From positions 1 to 30,367 of IMG/VR virus record IMGVR_UViG_3300046007_000126: 30,367 bases of DNA. The stretch is one strand, 5' to 3'. Position 1 is the first letter of the stretch, and each line of letters begins with the position of its first letter. The DNA comes from a virus. The notes under the pieces are model-generated. The model ran no database searches. It saw nothing but the letters and a program-made list of their open reading frames with translations, and was not told the origin of the DNA. The translations under genes were made by a program, and so were the position numbers. Of this stretch, positions 5,514 through 15,190 are shown one piece after another.

Positions 5514-8500
5514 GTCTCTCTGACCCTGTCGTTGAACCGCTTCATCTGAACCATCATCTGGTTCTCAACCGCCTTGACTTGCTCCTTGGGGGCATCCTTC
5601 TCAATCAGCATATCCCGGCGCTTCTTCAGCTTCTGAATGTTGCGCTCGACCTGATTGGCGTAACCATATAGCCTGGCCTCGGGAAACTCCATGAGGTACT
5701 CACGGGTGGGAACCCTGTCTTTGATCCGCCCCTTGATCTCATTCTCATGCTTGTTGAGTTCGATGAGGTTGCTGTAGAAACGATTACGCTCAGCCGAGAT
5801 GCCTGTGGTTTCGCCAATGAACCGGCCAACGAGCGGCACCTTGTAGATCGGCAGCTCTTCGCCAGTGAATTGACTTGTTACAGTCTGCTCGGCTTTGAGA
5901 ATTTCACGACCAACACCGCCAGTCAACTGCCCAATAAGATAGTCAATTTGATCTGGAGTAGGGCTGATGATGCCAGGCTTGTAGTCTGTGCCACCGGTGG
6001 TTGCGTTCAAGTAGTAGGCCAGCTCTTTGCTCAATGCACTAGCGGCTTCCTTAGCGCGGGTGTAGCCTGGCGTGGGAGACAGGGAGCTGAAGTCTTCCTT
6101 GGCAATCGGCTTACCAGTCCAGTCCTTATTCTCAAAGAGCGCCACCAATGGATCGCCAACCGTCGGAGAGAATGTTTGGAACGACCAGCCAGCGTTACCT
6201 AGAGGGTTGAACATATCCAACAGAGAACCAGTCAACGACGCTACACGCTTCGGGGTCTCTTTGAATCCAGAAAGCGCCCACTCGGTTAGGATGCGTCCCG
6301 TGTTGGGAATGACGTTGTACCCAAGCGGCATTGGAACAGTAAGGTATGTTGTGCTACTCACCGGGATAATAAAGTTTCGCTCTTTTACAAACTCTGGCGG
6401 TTCATCTTCATCAAAGCCCATGGCGGCAAGCATCGCAGCCTGGGAAGAACCCATGATGATTCCGCCCCAGAAAATCTTCTTGCCAAGAGGGCTAAGCTCG
6501 TACCGCTTTCCGTTGAACCGGAACATGGTTTGGGCCATGCGCGTTGTACCTTGGACAGCAGCATTAAAGAACGCGTAGAGCGCGCCAGCCTGGCGACCAA
6601 TCTGACCCTTGCGGTTAAAGTTCACCGTGAGATCTTTAGCAAGATTTGCAGCCTGCTCCGTGGTAAATACGTTATTTCCCTGGGCATCTTTTTTGTCTAA
6701 TGCTGCTTTGTATGCAGCCAGACGAATGGCATTCTCCATAGACTGGTTGTAATCCTCCAACCAATTAAAGAGCGGCGCAGCCATCTTGCGTGCCGTTTCC
6801 ATCGGAACTTTGAGCGTACCGTTTGCAGTGAATACTTTGCCAAGAGGAGTCTTAGTCCAGGACGATGGATCTAGGATTGCTTGTAACGCATCAGCACGTT
6901 CTTGCATCCGACTAAACTGATCGCGGAATCCTGTCTGGCCACCCTCTTTCTGGAACTCTTCCCAGAGTTGCGACCATGTGCCCTTAAGAGGAGGTTTGCC
7001 AGCACGACGATTACGTTCCTCAGCATAGATGCCGCGCAACGCCGCTATGGTATCGCCCAAAATCTTCATCTTGTCACCAGCCAAAGGCGTGGTGTTGATC
7101 TGAATCATCGCGCCTTGAACGTCGCGCAAGAAGTTGATTGCACCAAAGATTGGGTTGTACTGAGTGTTGATCTTTGCGAAGTATTGGGTGAACTGCTGCA
7201 TCGCCCCCATGACTCGGCCAAGATTGTCGGCATCAAGATTTTTTAACGCCATGGCCATCCGCTTGGCGCGTTCATCCTGCGCGTTGAAGATGACGTATTT
7301 CTCTTTGCCGTTGATACGAACAGGGATCACGTACTCGGAGTTAAGTAGCGTCTTGTTCGGACGTTCAACTACCCTGTTGGTAGCCGCATCCACACTTCGT
7401 ATTACTGGTTCTTTAATTATGTTGTCGATGTCCGCAGGGTTAAGTCCAAGCGCATTTAGCTCATCCCTAACCTTTTGAGGATCTTTCATGACCTCTGGGT
7501 CATATGCTAACCAGAACCCTGGGTTGGGATTGCTGACCACGAGACCATAAAGCGCTTTGCTAACCCTGAGCTTTTCTCCACGGACAATTGCACGCTCGCG
7601 TTGCTCAGCAAGGTTCGCAAGAATATCTACAACCTTTCGTGACGAACCAACTGCTGCGCGACTGAACGGACCTTTGACAGCAATACCAGAACCAACACCA
7701 GTACCAATCTTGGTGATGTCGTATTCGCCTTCTTCGCGCTTCAATGGAACATAGTTCTGTAGCGCCTTGTTCCACGAATCAACTGTTTGTTGTGACTCTT
7801 GCCCCGTCTTAACGAGGATTTGTTGCGTATCCTTAACAATCTTATCTACCCGCTTAGCAAGGTCTTCAAAGACTTTCTTTTGCTGAGGAGTGAGACCTGC
7901 GAGGTAAGCCTGGGCGTCTTTCGTTAAGATCCCAGAACCACCATCAGCCATATTTGGATCGCGCTTTGCATTGAACTTATTGCGGGCCTCGGCATGACGA
8001 TTGTGAAGATACTCTTCAAACTGTTCAATGTTAAGACCTTTTGCACCAAGCTCTTTAATCAGCGGCTCAAGGTCACCTTTTAAAAAGTCTTGAACCTGTT
8101 TAGATGTTCGCCCATGGAATAGCGTTTCTTGAAGATACGGATTCCAACGGTCAGCAATTTGCTTACCGGCTTTGCGAATGTTTTCTACCACACGTTTCGT
8201 ATCAATTTGCTTGTCTTGCAACGTGTAGATGACATTGTCCATCTTGCTTTCAATCGGAGCGTCCCATGATCCTTTTGGTATGGGCTGGCCAAATACGTTG
8301 GTCTTGATGTTCTCTAATGGAACAGGGCGAGCACCCGTCTCAGTCACATAGTCAGTCAATGACTGAATACCCATTGGCCTGGGCTCATCACGCATGATCT
8401 GGTCAAATACTTTGTGAACTGCGTATTTGTTGTTAAACCCAAAGACGTTCTTCAGTCCGTCAAAGTATTTCTTGATTGCTTTGACAAACCGATCCCAAGC

Positions 8501-11500
8501 CGTCCCTAGCTTAGACTTCATGAGCGTTTCAGCATTGATCGCCCAATACTCGGACGGGTTTAGATACTGATAGAACTCATAGGACGGCATAGCCTGGACC
8601 GCTGCCGCAAATGTTGCTTCACTAGGCGCATCGAGGAATCCTAAGACCTTGCTAAAGTATTCTTGCGATGGTTGATCTTTGTTGGCCTTGACTGCTTTCT
8701 TCAGAGCATCCTGCCACGCATCAATCACAACTTTGCGCTGCGCTTCAGTCATCATCTGTTCAAGCGAGTGCATGATCTCATGGCGAACTGAAGAAGGATC
8801 TTCAACTCCGCTTGTACCGTTCCACAAGGTAACGATGCGATCAAACGGATTAAAGTTACCCGATGAACGACCAGGCTTCTTGGGAGTCCGTACAGACAAA
8901 CGCAGGCCATTGAGTAGCCACGGCGTCTTGTTATATGCATCCTGAATAGATGCCAAGACATCAGCGCTCAAGTCGCCCTTGTCGTATGCCTCTAGTGCGC
9001 GACGCAAGAAGTTCTCCGGGGAGGTGCTAGGAGCATAGCCCGCTTCAATTTCAGACTTCAGCTCCTTCGACAACTCATCAACGAGGGTCAGACGCCGCTG
9101 TAAATCTACTGTAGCGCCACCTTCAATAACCCCCTGGACCAGACGTTCACGACGAGCACGAAGCGCAGCGTACTGGGCGATGATCTCGTCACGGGTGAGG
9201 GACGGGATCATTGTGGATTCTTGTTCCGTTATCTGCGGCACCGTGTCGATGTTGTACAGGAAGTTCTCTTTCGACCCATACTCAACGCCGCGGGCAAGGA
9301 TCATGTTGCCAATCTGCAATATTGCATCAGCTTTGACTACGGGCAGCGTAGTGCGCCGGTCATAGAAGTAAGCATGACGGGTGGGATCAAATCCTAGCTG
9401 AACATATCGAGGATCGTTAATAGCCTTTTGTGCCATTTCAAATGCGGTTGACGGGGACACATTGACATACTCACCCTCCATCGTCTGAAGCGCATCTTTA
9501 GCAGACCCGGCAGCAATCTCTAATGCTTTGGCCTGGTTACCCAGAGCAAACGTCACATTCTTTGCAAGCGCTACGCTACGGTATCCAATAGCCAGCCCAG
9601 GCTTTGGCGATGTAACTTTGGGGCGACCTTCATGGATCGACACAACAAAGGTCTTGTGATTGTTCCACGCGGGAATGTCGAGACGCAGGCCCACCTTCGT
9701 ACCATCGGGGATAGATACGTTAGCCTTGGGTTTCTTATCCGACGACAGTGCATTGACTACCTGTTCCTCTGTTGCGGGCGTCAATGGCTCTGTGTACAAA
9801 GGAATAGGACGGAACCGATTGACCGCTTGGTCGTATTCTTCCTTGGTTACTTTGCCTTCTTGCAAAAGCTCTGCCAGTGCAGCCAGCTCAGGCGAACGGC
9901 CAGGAGGCAGCTTCTTCTTGGCTTTGGGCAGGTTTTCATCGAGGTCTTTGATGGTCTTTGCATCTTCGCCAAAAAGGTCAGACTGAGGCTCTTGTACTTT
10001 GATGGTTACTTGCTCTTCCATCAACTTACGCATATCAGACCAACTAAAGTATTGATAACCACGTTGGCTCGGTACTTTGGGTATCCGTAAAAAATCAAAG
10101 AGCTTAGATGTGTCTGGTGTTACTACACCCGGACGATCATCTGGAAAAAGGAATTTTGTTCTCCTACTAAACATCTGAGAGAACCGTTCGTACTGACCAT
10201 TTGGTTTGATCCAAATGCCGTCTTCGACCGATGGTCCAACTTTCTTAAGTGCATCCCTATCTCTCGATGCAACCAACAGACGACCGCCGCTTTGTGAAAT
10301 AGCTAACCTAAATAGTGTTCGTGTGACTTGTTCAGGCGTTTTGTTTTTAAACGCATCATTGTCAATAGTTGTGATACCAGTTACGCTAAAATCGTTACCA
10401 AGAGCAATGACGACCATAGACTCAGGATTTTCGTCTACGCGTTTTGCTATCTCAAATGGGTGAAAAGCCTCGGACGCTGTCAAAGGATTTTTTTGCAGAA
10501 GTTCTTTCTGCCCCATATCCTTAGAATAAGTCTGTACGTATCCTTCAGGAGCAATTACTGAATACTTATTTGTGTCTATAACGATATGGCCTTTGTACGC
10601 TAGCTTTGTAAAAGCATTGGTAAAAGATTTAGTCATAGATTGATCGGCTTTGCTAACCTCCACGTTGCCGCTTGGGTGGTTGTGCAACATCCACACGCCA
10701 GTAGCGCCAGCTTGCACAGCCGCCTCTTGAACCTTTTTCATGTACTCGATGCTGCTGTCGCCAACAATTGCAACCGCTGCCGCTGGCAAACGACTTGTTA
10801 CACCGAGTTGAGAAACGACTTCATTTTTGTCATTGACAAAGAACATACGAAAGGTCTCAAACCGGGGATGCCGGTAGACCTGAGACAGAACTGCTAGATC
10901 ATCATGCCCAGTTACTTTTTGTCCAACGAGGCTGACCCGCTGTCGTCTTGCGTAGTCTGTGGAGAGGGCCAGAGCGAGAGGGTTGTCGGTGGACTGTAAA
11001 GCATCCACGGTGGACACGGCCTCCCGTCTCGCAGTTTTTCCGGCTTGATTGTCTTCGTTTGGCGGTAACTGGCTATTAGCAAAGAGGGAGAGTTGTTCTG
11101 CATTTTCTTTCTTCCTTTTGGTAACTTTCTCCGGGGTGACTTGCTCCAGCCCTTCAACACCAAACAGATCTTTTTGAGCACCAGGGGGCGTCGTTCTTTC
11201 TGGTGGCGTAGGCGGAGTAAGACTGAAGAAGTCGCGCTCTAGTTCCGCTCTTCTTCGTTCTTCTGGGCTTGGCTCTCTAATTTGAGGCGTTTCAGCTCTT
11301 CCAATATCCGCTTCTGAGATTGTAGGGGCAACTCCTTCAGCCTCTCCAGCGCGTTCTTCTGCTGCGATTTCTGCGAGTCGGGCGTTGATTTGTCCAAGGG
11401 TCAGCTCCTTTGATAAGTTCTCAATCTTCTCGTCTATCACCCGCAATGCCATCTTGTCGTCTTCGGTCAAGAAGTCATTGTTCTCAATGCGCTCGATGAT

Positions 11501-13636
11501 GTAGTCAACAGCATTACGAACCTTTGAAAATTCATTGGGATCGTAAACATCCTCTGCACGCACGAATACTTTGAGGTCGTCAGGCAGGAAGTCGTTGAGC
11601 TGCTCGTCCTCAATCATTTGCTGCAATGGCTTGCCGCGACCTGTCTTGCTAACAAAACTATTTCGCCGAAGTGTTGCTCCTCGTCCCAGGCCAAAGTCAA
11701 CACGCTTCAGATCTTCATCGAGCGTTAGCATCCCATCTGGCAATGGGCGATCAGCGCCTTCAATCTTTGCAGGCTGAGCTGCTCTACCAGACAACAGATC
11801 AGCAAGGTTATTAAATCCCTTGGTGCCCTTGATGCGGTTGTACTGAATGTTTAGCGCTCTCTGCTTGTCGCTAATGTCTTTGCGTGCAGTCAGCTCTTCC
11901 TCGGACAGGATTGGCTCTTTGCCAAACATCTTCTCTTCAAAGACTGTCTTTGGACCTTTCGCTGGTAACTCTGGTACAGCCTCGACCTCGGGAGCAGTGA
12001 CCTCTGGGGGAAGTGTTGGCGGTGTCGTAAGGGCAATCTTCTCAGCCTCAAAAGTGTTGAGCTTAGCCGCTGCTACGTCAACGGCTTCTTGGCCAACCTT
12101 GTTCTTTTTAAACGCTGTCTCGGCCCGTTTCAGTTCCTGCCGGGCTTTGTTAATGTCCGTTTGTATCTCTTTTGCAGGACGACCAGCAGGTTTAATAACA
12201 GGTGGCGTAGGGGGCGTGATCGTACCAGCAGGGGGAGTAGGAGGCGTGACTGTCCCAGAAGGAGGAGTCGGTGGTGTTGGTGGCGTAACGCTTACGCCCG
12301 TAGGAGTTACGGGAGGTGTAACAGCAGGAGGCACTGTAACATTTGTTACAGTAGGCGCGACACCAGCAATCTGGGCGGCTATGTTATTGGCTTCATCGAA
12401 AGTGCCAAATGTTCCACCATCCTGCGTCTGTCCTGTTGCTGTGTCTATCATCAAGACTTGGAACTGACCGTTCGGAGCCGGGATGATCTGCGTTTCTGTC
12501 TGATCTGCGGGGTTTGTATATCCACCCAGGATTCCTGCCGACGGTGTAACAGGTGTTACAGGAGGCTGTCCTGCGGGTGGCGTAGTGGGCGCAGCGGCAG
12601 TTGGCGCAGCAGATGGGGTAGCAGCGGGCGGCGTAGTAGTAGGAGCAGCGGCAGGGGTGGTTGGTGTCTGAGGCCCCTTATAAGCATCGATAGCTTCTTT
12701 CGTTGTTTGAACAGTAGATCCAAGTCCACCGCCCACAATCGCCCCTTCTAGCCCCGCTAGAGCAGCCTCTTCTAAATCAAATCCTCTTTGAGTCCCAGCG
12801 GTTTCTGCTGAATAGGTACCAAACTCTTCTGCAAACTCTGTGCCTGCTTGAACCCCAGTCTCTTTGGCAATTCTTCCGGGAGCCGTTTTTCCTGTTACCC
12901 CAGCACCAGGCAACAATCTGCCAGTAGCAAATTTTTCAAATAATGTTTCAAACGCAGCAGCGCCAGCAGCGGCAGACACATCACCAACCGTGGCTTCGGC
13001 TAAAGTCTTCTTGTCATTTTCAACACGTGACTTCAGTATCTCGTTGGTTCGTGCGGCAAAGTATGCCGGGGCCATTGAAACCGCAGCCGCCATGTCCGGG
13101 ATGGAAGTTATTACTCGTTCAGCAATAAACGGGACGGCGTTTAAAGGATTTTCTGTAAGGTCTTTAAGCTCTGTGCTTGGCGCGTAACCAACGTCTTTCT
13201 CGTAGTTCAACGCCTTGTCCGCGAACTTCTTGCCTACCGTGTCAATTGGAAGTTCAAAGACCTGGTCTTTTGGAAGGCCAGTAAGGTTTGACATCAATTG
13301 AGCTAACGTGTCTGGAACTTCTAGTGCAGCACCAGCCAACCCAGCAGTTCTGGCCACAGCACCCATCAATGGGTTTTGCGTCTTTACTTCGCCCGGTGCA
13401 ATTGCCTGCGCTGGTGCAGACTCAGGCAGTATTTCTGGCCTTGCCGCACTTAAGAATTTATCTAAGAAGCCCTGCTCTTCTTCTTTTTTAAATGGGTCTG
13501 CGATCTGCCACTCGTTATTGACTAGATATGCGAACTGTCCAGTCTCTGGATTCCGAGCGGTTTGTGACGGAGGAACCCACTGATTATTAACGAGGAACAG
13601 CACCTCACCAGTTTGAGGGTTGACTGCTCTCTGCAT
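5504..13636 (-). CDS. Giant polyvalent phage protein with JAMM/RadC-like and HEXXH motifs (2710 aa)
   Basis: One uninterrupted frame with an AAGGA site before the ATG. Two N-terminal repeats, NPQTGEVLFLVNNQW (6-20) and NPETGQFAYLVNNEW (28-42), are followed by an Ala/Gly-rich region (about 90-320) of the kind seen in membrane-active virion proteins. Next is a Pro/Thr-rich linker (about 325-490) and coiled-coil/charged stretches. A RadC/JAB-type domain lies around 915-1040 with the JAMM motif HNHPSG...SKAD (H985, H987, S995, D998). A 'HAYFYDR' polyvalent-associated segment is near 1410, and HEIMH is at 1619-1623. The C-terminal third includes a 'VNFNRKGQIGRQAGALYAFFNAAVQG' region before a hydrophobic segment near 2390, similar to large-polyvalent-protein domain LPD38. 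Such proteins are thought to be packaged and injected with DNA. The enzymatic roles are inferred. Confidence 0.85.
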   Translation of the reverse strand: MQRAVNPQTGEVLFLVNNQWVPPSQTARNPETGQFAYLVNNEWQIADPFKKEEEQGFLDKFLSAARPEILPESAPAQAIAPGEVKTQNPLMGAVARTAGLAGAALEVPDTLAQLMSNLTGLPKDQVFELPIDTVGKKFADKALNYEKDVGYAPSTELKDLTENPLNAVPFIAERVITSIPDMAAAVSMAPAYFAARTNEILKSRVENDKKTLAEATVGDVSAAAGAAAFETLFEKFATGRLLPGAGVTGKTAPGRIAKETGVQAGTEFAEEFGTYSAETAGTQRGFDLEEAALAGLEGAIVGGGLGSTVQTTKEAIDAYKGPQTPTTPAAAPTTTPPAATPSAAPTAAAPTTPPAGQPPVTPVTPSAGILGGYTNPADQTETQIIPAPNGQFQVLMIDTATGQTQDGGTFGTFDEANNIAAQIAGVAPTVTNVTVPPAVTPPVTPTGVSVTPPTPPTPPSGTVTPPTPPAGTITPPTPPVIKPAGRPAKEIQTDINKARQELKRAETAFKKNKVGQEAVDVAAAKLNTFEAEKIALTTPPTLPPEVTAPEVEAVPELPAKGPKTVFEEKMFGKEPILSEEELTARKDISDKQRALNIQYNRIKGTKGFNNLADLLSGRAAQPAKIEGADRPLPDGMLTLDEDLKRVDFGLGRGATLRRNSFVSKTGRGKPLQQMIEDEQLNDFLPDDLKVFVRAEDVYDPNEFSKVRNAVDYIIERIENNDFLTEDDKMALRVIDEKIENLSKELTLGQINARLAEIAAEERAGEAEGVAPTISEADIGRAETPQIREPSPEERRRAELERDFFSLTPPTPPERTTPPGAQKDLFGVEGLEQVTPEKVTKRKKENAEQLSLFANSQLPPNEDNQAGKTARREAVSTVDALQSTDNPLALALSTDYARRQRVSLVGQKVTGHDDLAVLSQVYRHPRFETFRMFFVNDKNEVVSQLGVTSRLPAAAVAIVGDSSIEYMKKVQEAAVQAGATGVWMLHNHPSGNVEVSKADQSMTKSFTNAFTKLAYKGHIVIDTNKYSVIAPEGYVQTYSKDMGQKELLQKNPLTASEAFHPFEIAKRVDENPESMVVIALGNDFSVTGITTIDNDAFKNKTPEQVTRTLFRLAISQSGGRLLVASRDRDALKKVGPSVEDGIWIKPNGQYERFSQMFSRRTKFLFPDDRPGVVTPDTSKLFDFLRIPKVPSQRGYQYFSWSDMRKLMEEQVTIKVQEPQSDLFGEDAKTIKDLDENLPKAKKKLPPGRSPELAALAELLQEGKVTKEEYDQAVNRFRPIPLYTEPLTPATEEQVVNALSSDKKPKANVSIPDGTKVGLRLDIPAWNNHKTFVVSIHEGRPKVTSPKPGLAIGYRSVALAKNVTFALGNQAKALEIAAGSAKDALQTMEGEYVNVSPSTAFEMAQKAINDPRYVQLGFDPTRHAYFYDRRTTLPVVKADAILQIGNMILARGVEYGSKENFLYNIDTVPQITEQESTMIPSLTRDEIIAQYAALRARRERLVQGVIEGGATVDLQRRLTLVDELSKELKSEIEAGYAPSTSPENFLRRALEAYDKGDLSADVLASIQDAYNKTPWLLNGLRLSVRTPKKPGRSSGNFNPFDRIVTLWNGTSGVEDPSSVRHEIMHSLEQMMTEAQRKVVIDAWQDALKKAVKANKDQPSQEYFSKVLGFLDAPSEATFAAAVQAMPSYEFYQYLNPSEYWAINAETLMKSKLGTAWDRFVKAIKKYFDGLKNVFGFNNKYAVHKVFDQIMRDEPRPMGIQSLTDYVTETGARPVPLENIKTNVFGQPIPKGSWDAPIESKMDNVIYTLQDKQIDTKRVVENIRKAGKQIADRWNPYLQETLFHGRTSKQVQDFLKGDLEPLIKELGAKGLNIEQFEEYLHNRHAEARNKFNAKRDPNMADGGSGILTKDAQAYLAGLTPQQKKVFEDLAKRVDKIVKDTQQILVKTGQESQQTVDSWNKALQNYVPLKREEGEYDITKIGTGVGSGIAVKGPFSRAAVGSSRKVVDILANLAEQRERAIVRGEKLRVSKALYGLVVSNPNPGFWLAYDPEVMKDPQKVRDELNALGLNPADIDNIIKEPVIRSVDAATNRVVERPNKTLLNSEYVIPVRINGKEKYVIFNAQDERAKRMAMALKNLDADNLGRVMGAMQQFTQYFAKINTQYNPIFGAINFLRDVQGAMIQINTTPLAGDKMKILGDTIAALRGIYAEERNRRAGKPPLKGTWSQLWEEFQKEGGQTGFRDQFSRMQERADALQAILDPSSWTKTPLGKVFTANGTLKVPMETARKMAAPLFNWLEDYNQSMENAIRLAAYKAALDKKDAQGNNVFTTEQAANLAKDLTVNFNRKGQIGRQAGALYAFFNAAVQGTTRMAQTMFRFNGKRYELSPLGKKIFWGGIIMGSSQAAMLAAMGFDEDEPPEFVKERNFIIPVSSTTYLTVPMPLGYNVIPNTGRILTEWALSGFKETPKRVASLTGSLLDMFNPLGNAGWSFQTFSPTVGDPLVALFENKDWTGKPIAKEDFSSLSPTPGYTRAKEAASALSKELAYYLNATTGGTDYKPGIISPTPDQIDYLIGQLTGGVGREILKAEQTVTSQFTGEELPIYKVPLVGRFIGETTGISAERNRFYSNLIELNKHENEIKGRIKDRVPTREYLMEFPEARLYGYANQVERNIQKLKKRRDMLIEKDAPKEQVKAVENQMMVQMKRFNDRVRETQQ
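12335..12350. promoter_or_regulatory. Dispersed palindrome, same sequence class as the promoter array
   Basis: TGTAACA-TT-TGTTACA. With one flanking base on each side (12334-12351) it is the exact reverse complement of the promoter-region site CTGTAACAAATGTTACAG at 5036-5053. It lies in the Pro/Thr-rich linker of the giant protein (about residues 429-435, TVTNVTV). A nearby half-site TGTAACA is at 12317-12323. Confidence 0.6.
12545..12560. promoter_or_regulatory. Dispersed palindrome, second copy in the giant gene
   Basis: TGTAACA-GG-TGTTACA, with perfect 7-bp arms and the same 2-bp spacing as the promoter-region sites. It lies in the same linker of the giant protein (about residues 359-365, PVTPVTP), 194 bp upstream in reading direction of the copy at 12335. 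Confidence 0.55.
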
Positions 13637-13645
13637 TTTTAATCC

Positions 13646-15190
13646 TTATGGTTGTAATACAAATCCAGGAGGTAAAGCAGGCGGCTTTCCAGTTGTACTT
13701 GACGCAGCCCTCGGAGACCCCACGTTCAACAAATAATCTACTTGCTCTTGTAACCTTTGCCGATCTTTTGGATCCGAAAGGTCAAGCTGCTTACCGTAGT
13801 CTGTTGATAATACTTTATTGACAGCCTCTTCTCTAGTCATCGTGCCAGCGCCAACCGACCACAGTTGAGCAAAGAGTTGCGGGGTAAGCGGAACGTTATT
13901 TTTCTTAGCCCAATCTGTTGCGAGCGACCACTTTTTCTCAAAGTCTGTCATACGCGTTCCAATCGTGGATCGCGCAACATCTTTTTGAATCTCGCCAGAA
14001 AGCATCGTATTGGTAAGGTTTGTTATAGCGCGATCCCGGCTATCAGCCCTCTTCTCAACGCGATCTCGGGCTTTATCAATTTGCCCTTGAGTGATATTGG
14101 CCTTACCCATCGCGGCTTCGTTCTGCTTAAGCAACAAGTTCTGCTCGGCCAATTGATACTCGCGCTCAGCTTTTTTGATCTCTTTAATATCGGAAGCCAG
14201 ATTACGCAGCGCAGGTGTAGCGCCCTTGCCAATGTTTTCAAAGGCGTTTGGTGACGTACCAGCCATGATTCCAAGGCCGGCCTCTAAGAGACGGAAGTTA
14301 CGGGCTTCTGTGCGGTCTTTGGCTAATGCCTCACGTTGCCCAGAAATGTCTTGTCCCATGCGTTTGAGCAAGCCTTCGTCGTAACCAGATCTTTCAAGCA
14401 GCTCAGATGTTTGTTTGCCCGCTTGTTCGACGGTTGGAACGACATCATCAGGTCTCGGCCCGAACCCTAAAGCATCGGTTAGTCGTGTTGCTTCGCCAAC
14501 AATAGAGTTAATACCACGTGATGGGGGTATAGCCGGCTCAGTCATGTCGGGAGCAATACCCAAATCTTTGGGTGGAGGAATAGCTCCAGGAACGCCAACA
14601 CCTTGTCGTGCAAACTTAGATTGCTCTCGTCCTGCATCTATAGCGGTGATCCCTGCCTGCATACCAGGAACGCCCTGTCCTTGACGCGAAAACTTCCGCG
14701 CCTCTCTATCGGTTAGTTGTGCAATAAGTTGCTGGCGTCTCTCTGGAGAAGCCTGAGCAATCGCATTACGCAGGAAGTTTGGATTGAAAGAAGGATCGCG
14801 CTGCACCATATCTGCTATGGCTTGCTCGATCATGTCATCTTCTACCAGCCCCTGGTTCTGGAATCGCTGCACCTGTCCACCATCTTCAAACGCTACGATC
14901 CCACCACCAGCAAACTCTGGTGCCTCGATGGGGAGTTGGTCTATACCACCCTCATCCATCATCTGTTGATTCTGCGCCTGGTCCATGACCTGCTCAGCAA
15001 TCGTAGGCTCCTGACCTTGTGCCATACGGGCTGCTGCGGCTGAACGCATCCGCTGCTCAAAGGCGATCTTTTCTTCCAGGAGAGGCACGCCCATGTAGGC
15101 CGGGATAGTCCCAGACTGAATGGCCTGCTGTAGCTGGGGGATGCTGAGCTTTTCTGCCGTATCCAGACGGCTAAGAGCGCTTCCGATCAT
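13646..15190 (-). CDS. Virion-type protein with a GGGIVAF motif (514 aa)
   Basis: A 514-aa protein that ends 9 bp before the giant gene and begins 4 bp inside the preceding gene (ATGA). Residues 79-108 contain DEGGIDQLPIEA followed by FAGGGIVAFEDGGQVQ, a motif pair I recognise as recurrent in uncharacterised virion-type proteins of environmental phages. A short internal repeat, KFSRQGQGVPG (166-176) and KFARQGVGVPG (192-202), follows. A long basic/acidic helical region (about 270-400) looks like a coiled coil, and the C-terminus is Pro-rich (PPALPPGFVLQP). There is no enzyme signature. Placement between the giant protein and other structural genes suggests an internal virion or ejection protein; that is inference. 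Confidence 0.75.
   Translation of the reverse strand: MIGSALSRLDTAEKLSIPQLQQAIQSGTIPAYMGVPLLEEKIAFEQRMRSAAAARMAQGQEPTIAEQVMDQAQNQQMMDEGGIDQLPIEAPEFAGGGIVAFEDGGQVQRFQNQGLVEDDMIEQAIADMVQRDPSFNPNFLRNAIAQASPERRQQLIAQLTDREARKFSRQGQGVPGMQAGITAIDAGREQSKFARQGVGVPGAIPPPKDLGIAPDMTEPAIPPSRGINSIVGEATRLTDALGFGPRPDDVVPTVEQAGKQTSELLERSGYDEGLLKRMGQDISGQREALAKDRTEARNFRLLEAGLGIMAGTSPNAFENIGKGATPALRNLASDIKEIKKAEREYQLAEQNLLLKQNEAAMGKANITQGQIDKARDRVEKRADSRDRAITNLTNTMLSGEIQKDVARSTIGTRMTDFEKKWSLATDWAKKNNVPLTPQLFAQLWSVGAGTMTREEAVNKVLSTDYGKQLDLSDPKDRQRLQEQVDYLLNVGSPRAASSTTGKPPALPPGFVLQP

Noticed and set aside
11847-12751. Long plus-strand frames opposite the Pro/Thr-rich linker of the giant gene
   Set aside because: The low-complexity Gly/Val/Arg composition is what the complement of Pro/Thr codons gives; no start signal or motif supports them.
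5504-13636. Giant virion RNA polymerase of the N4 type
   Set aside because: No polymerase motifs are seen; the Ala/Gly-rich, JAMM, HEXXH and LPD-like segments fit a polyvalent protein instead.
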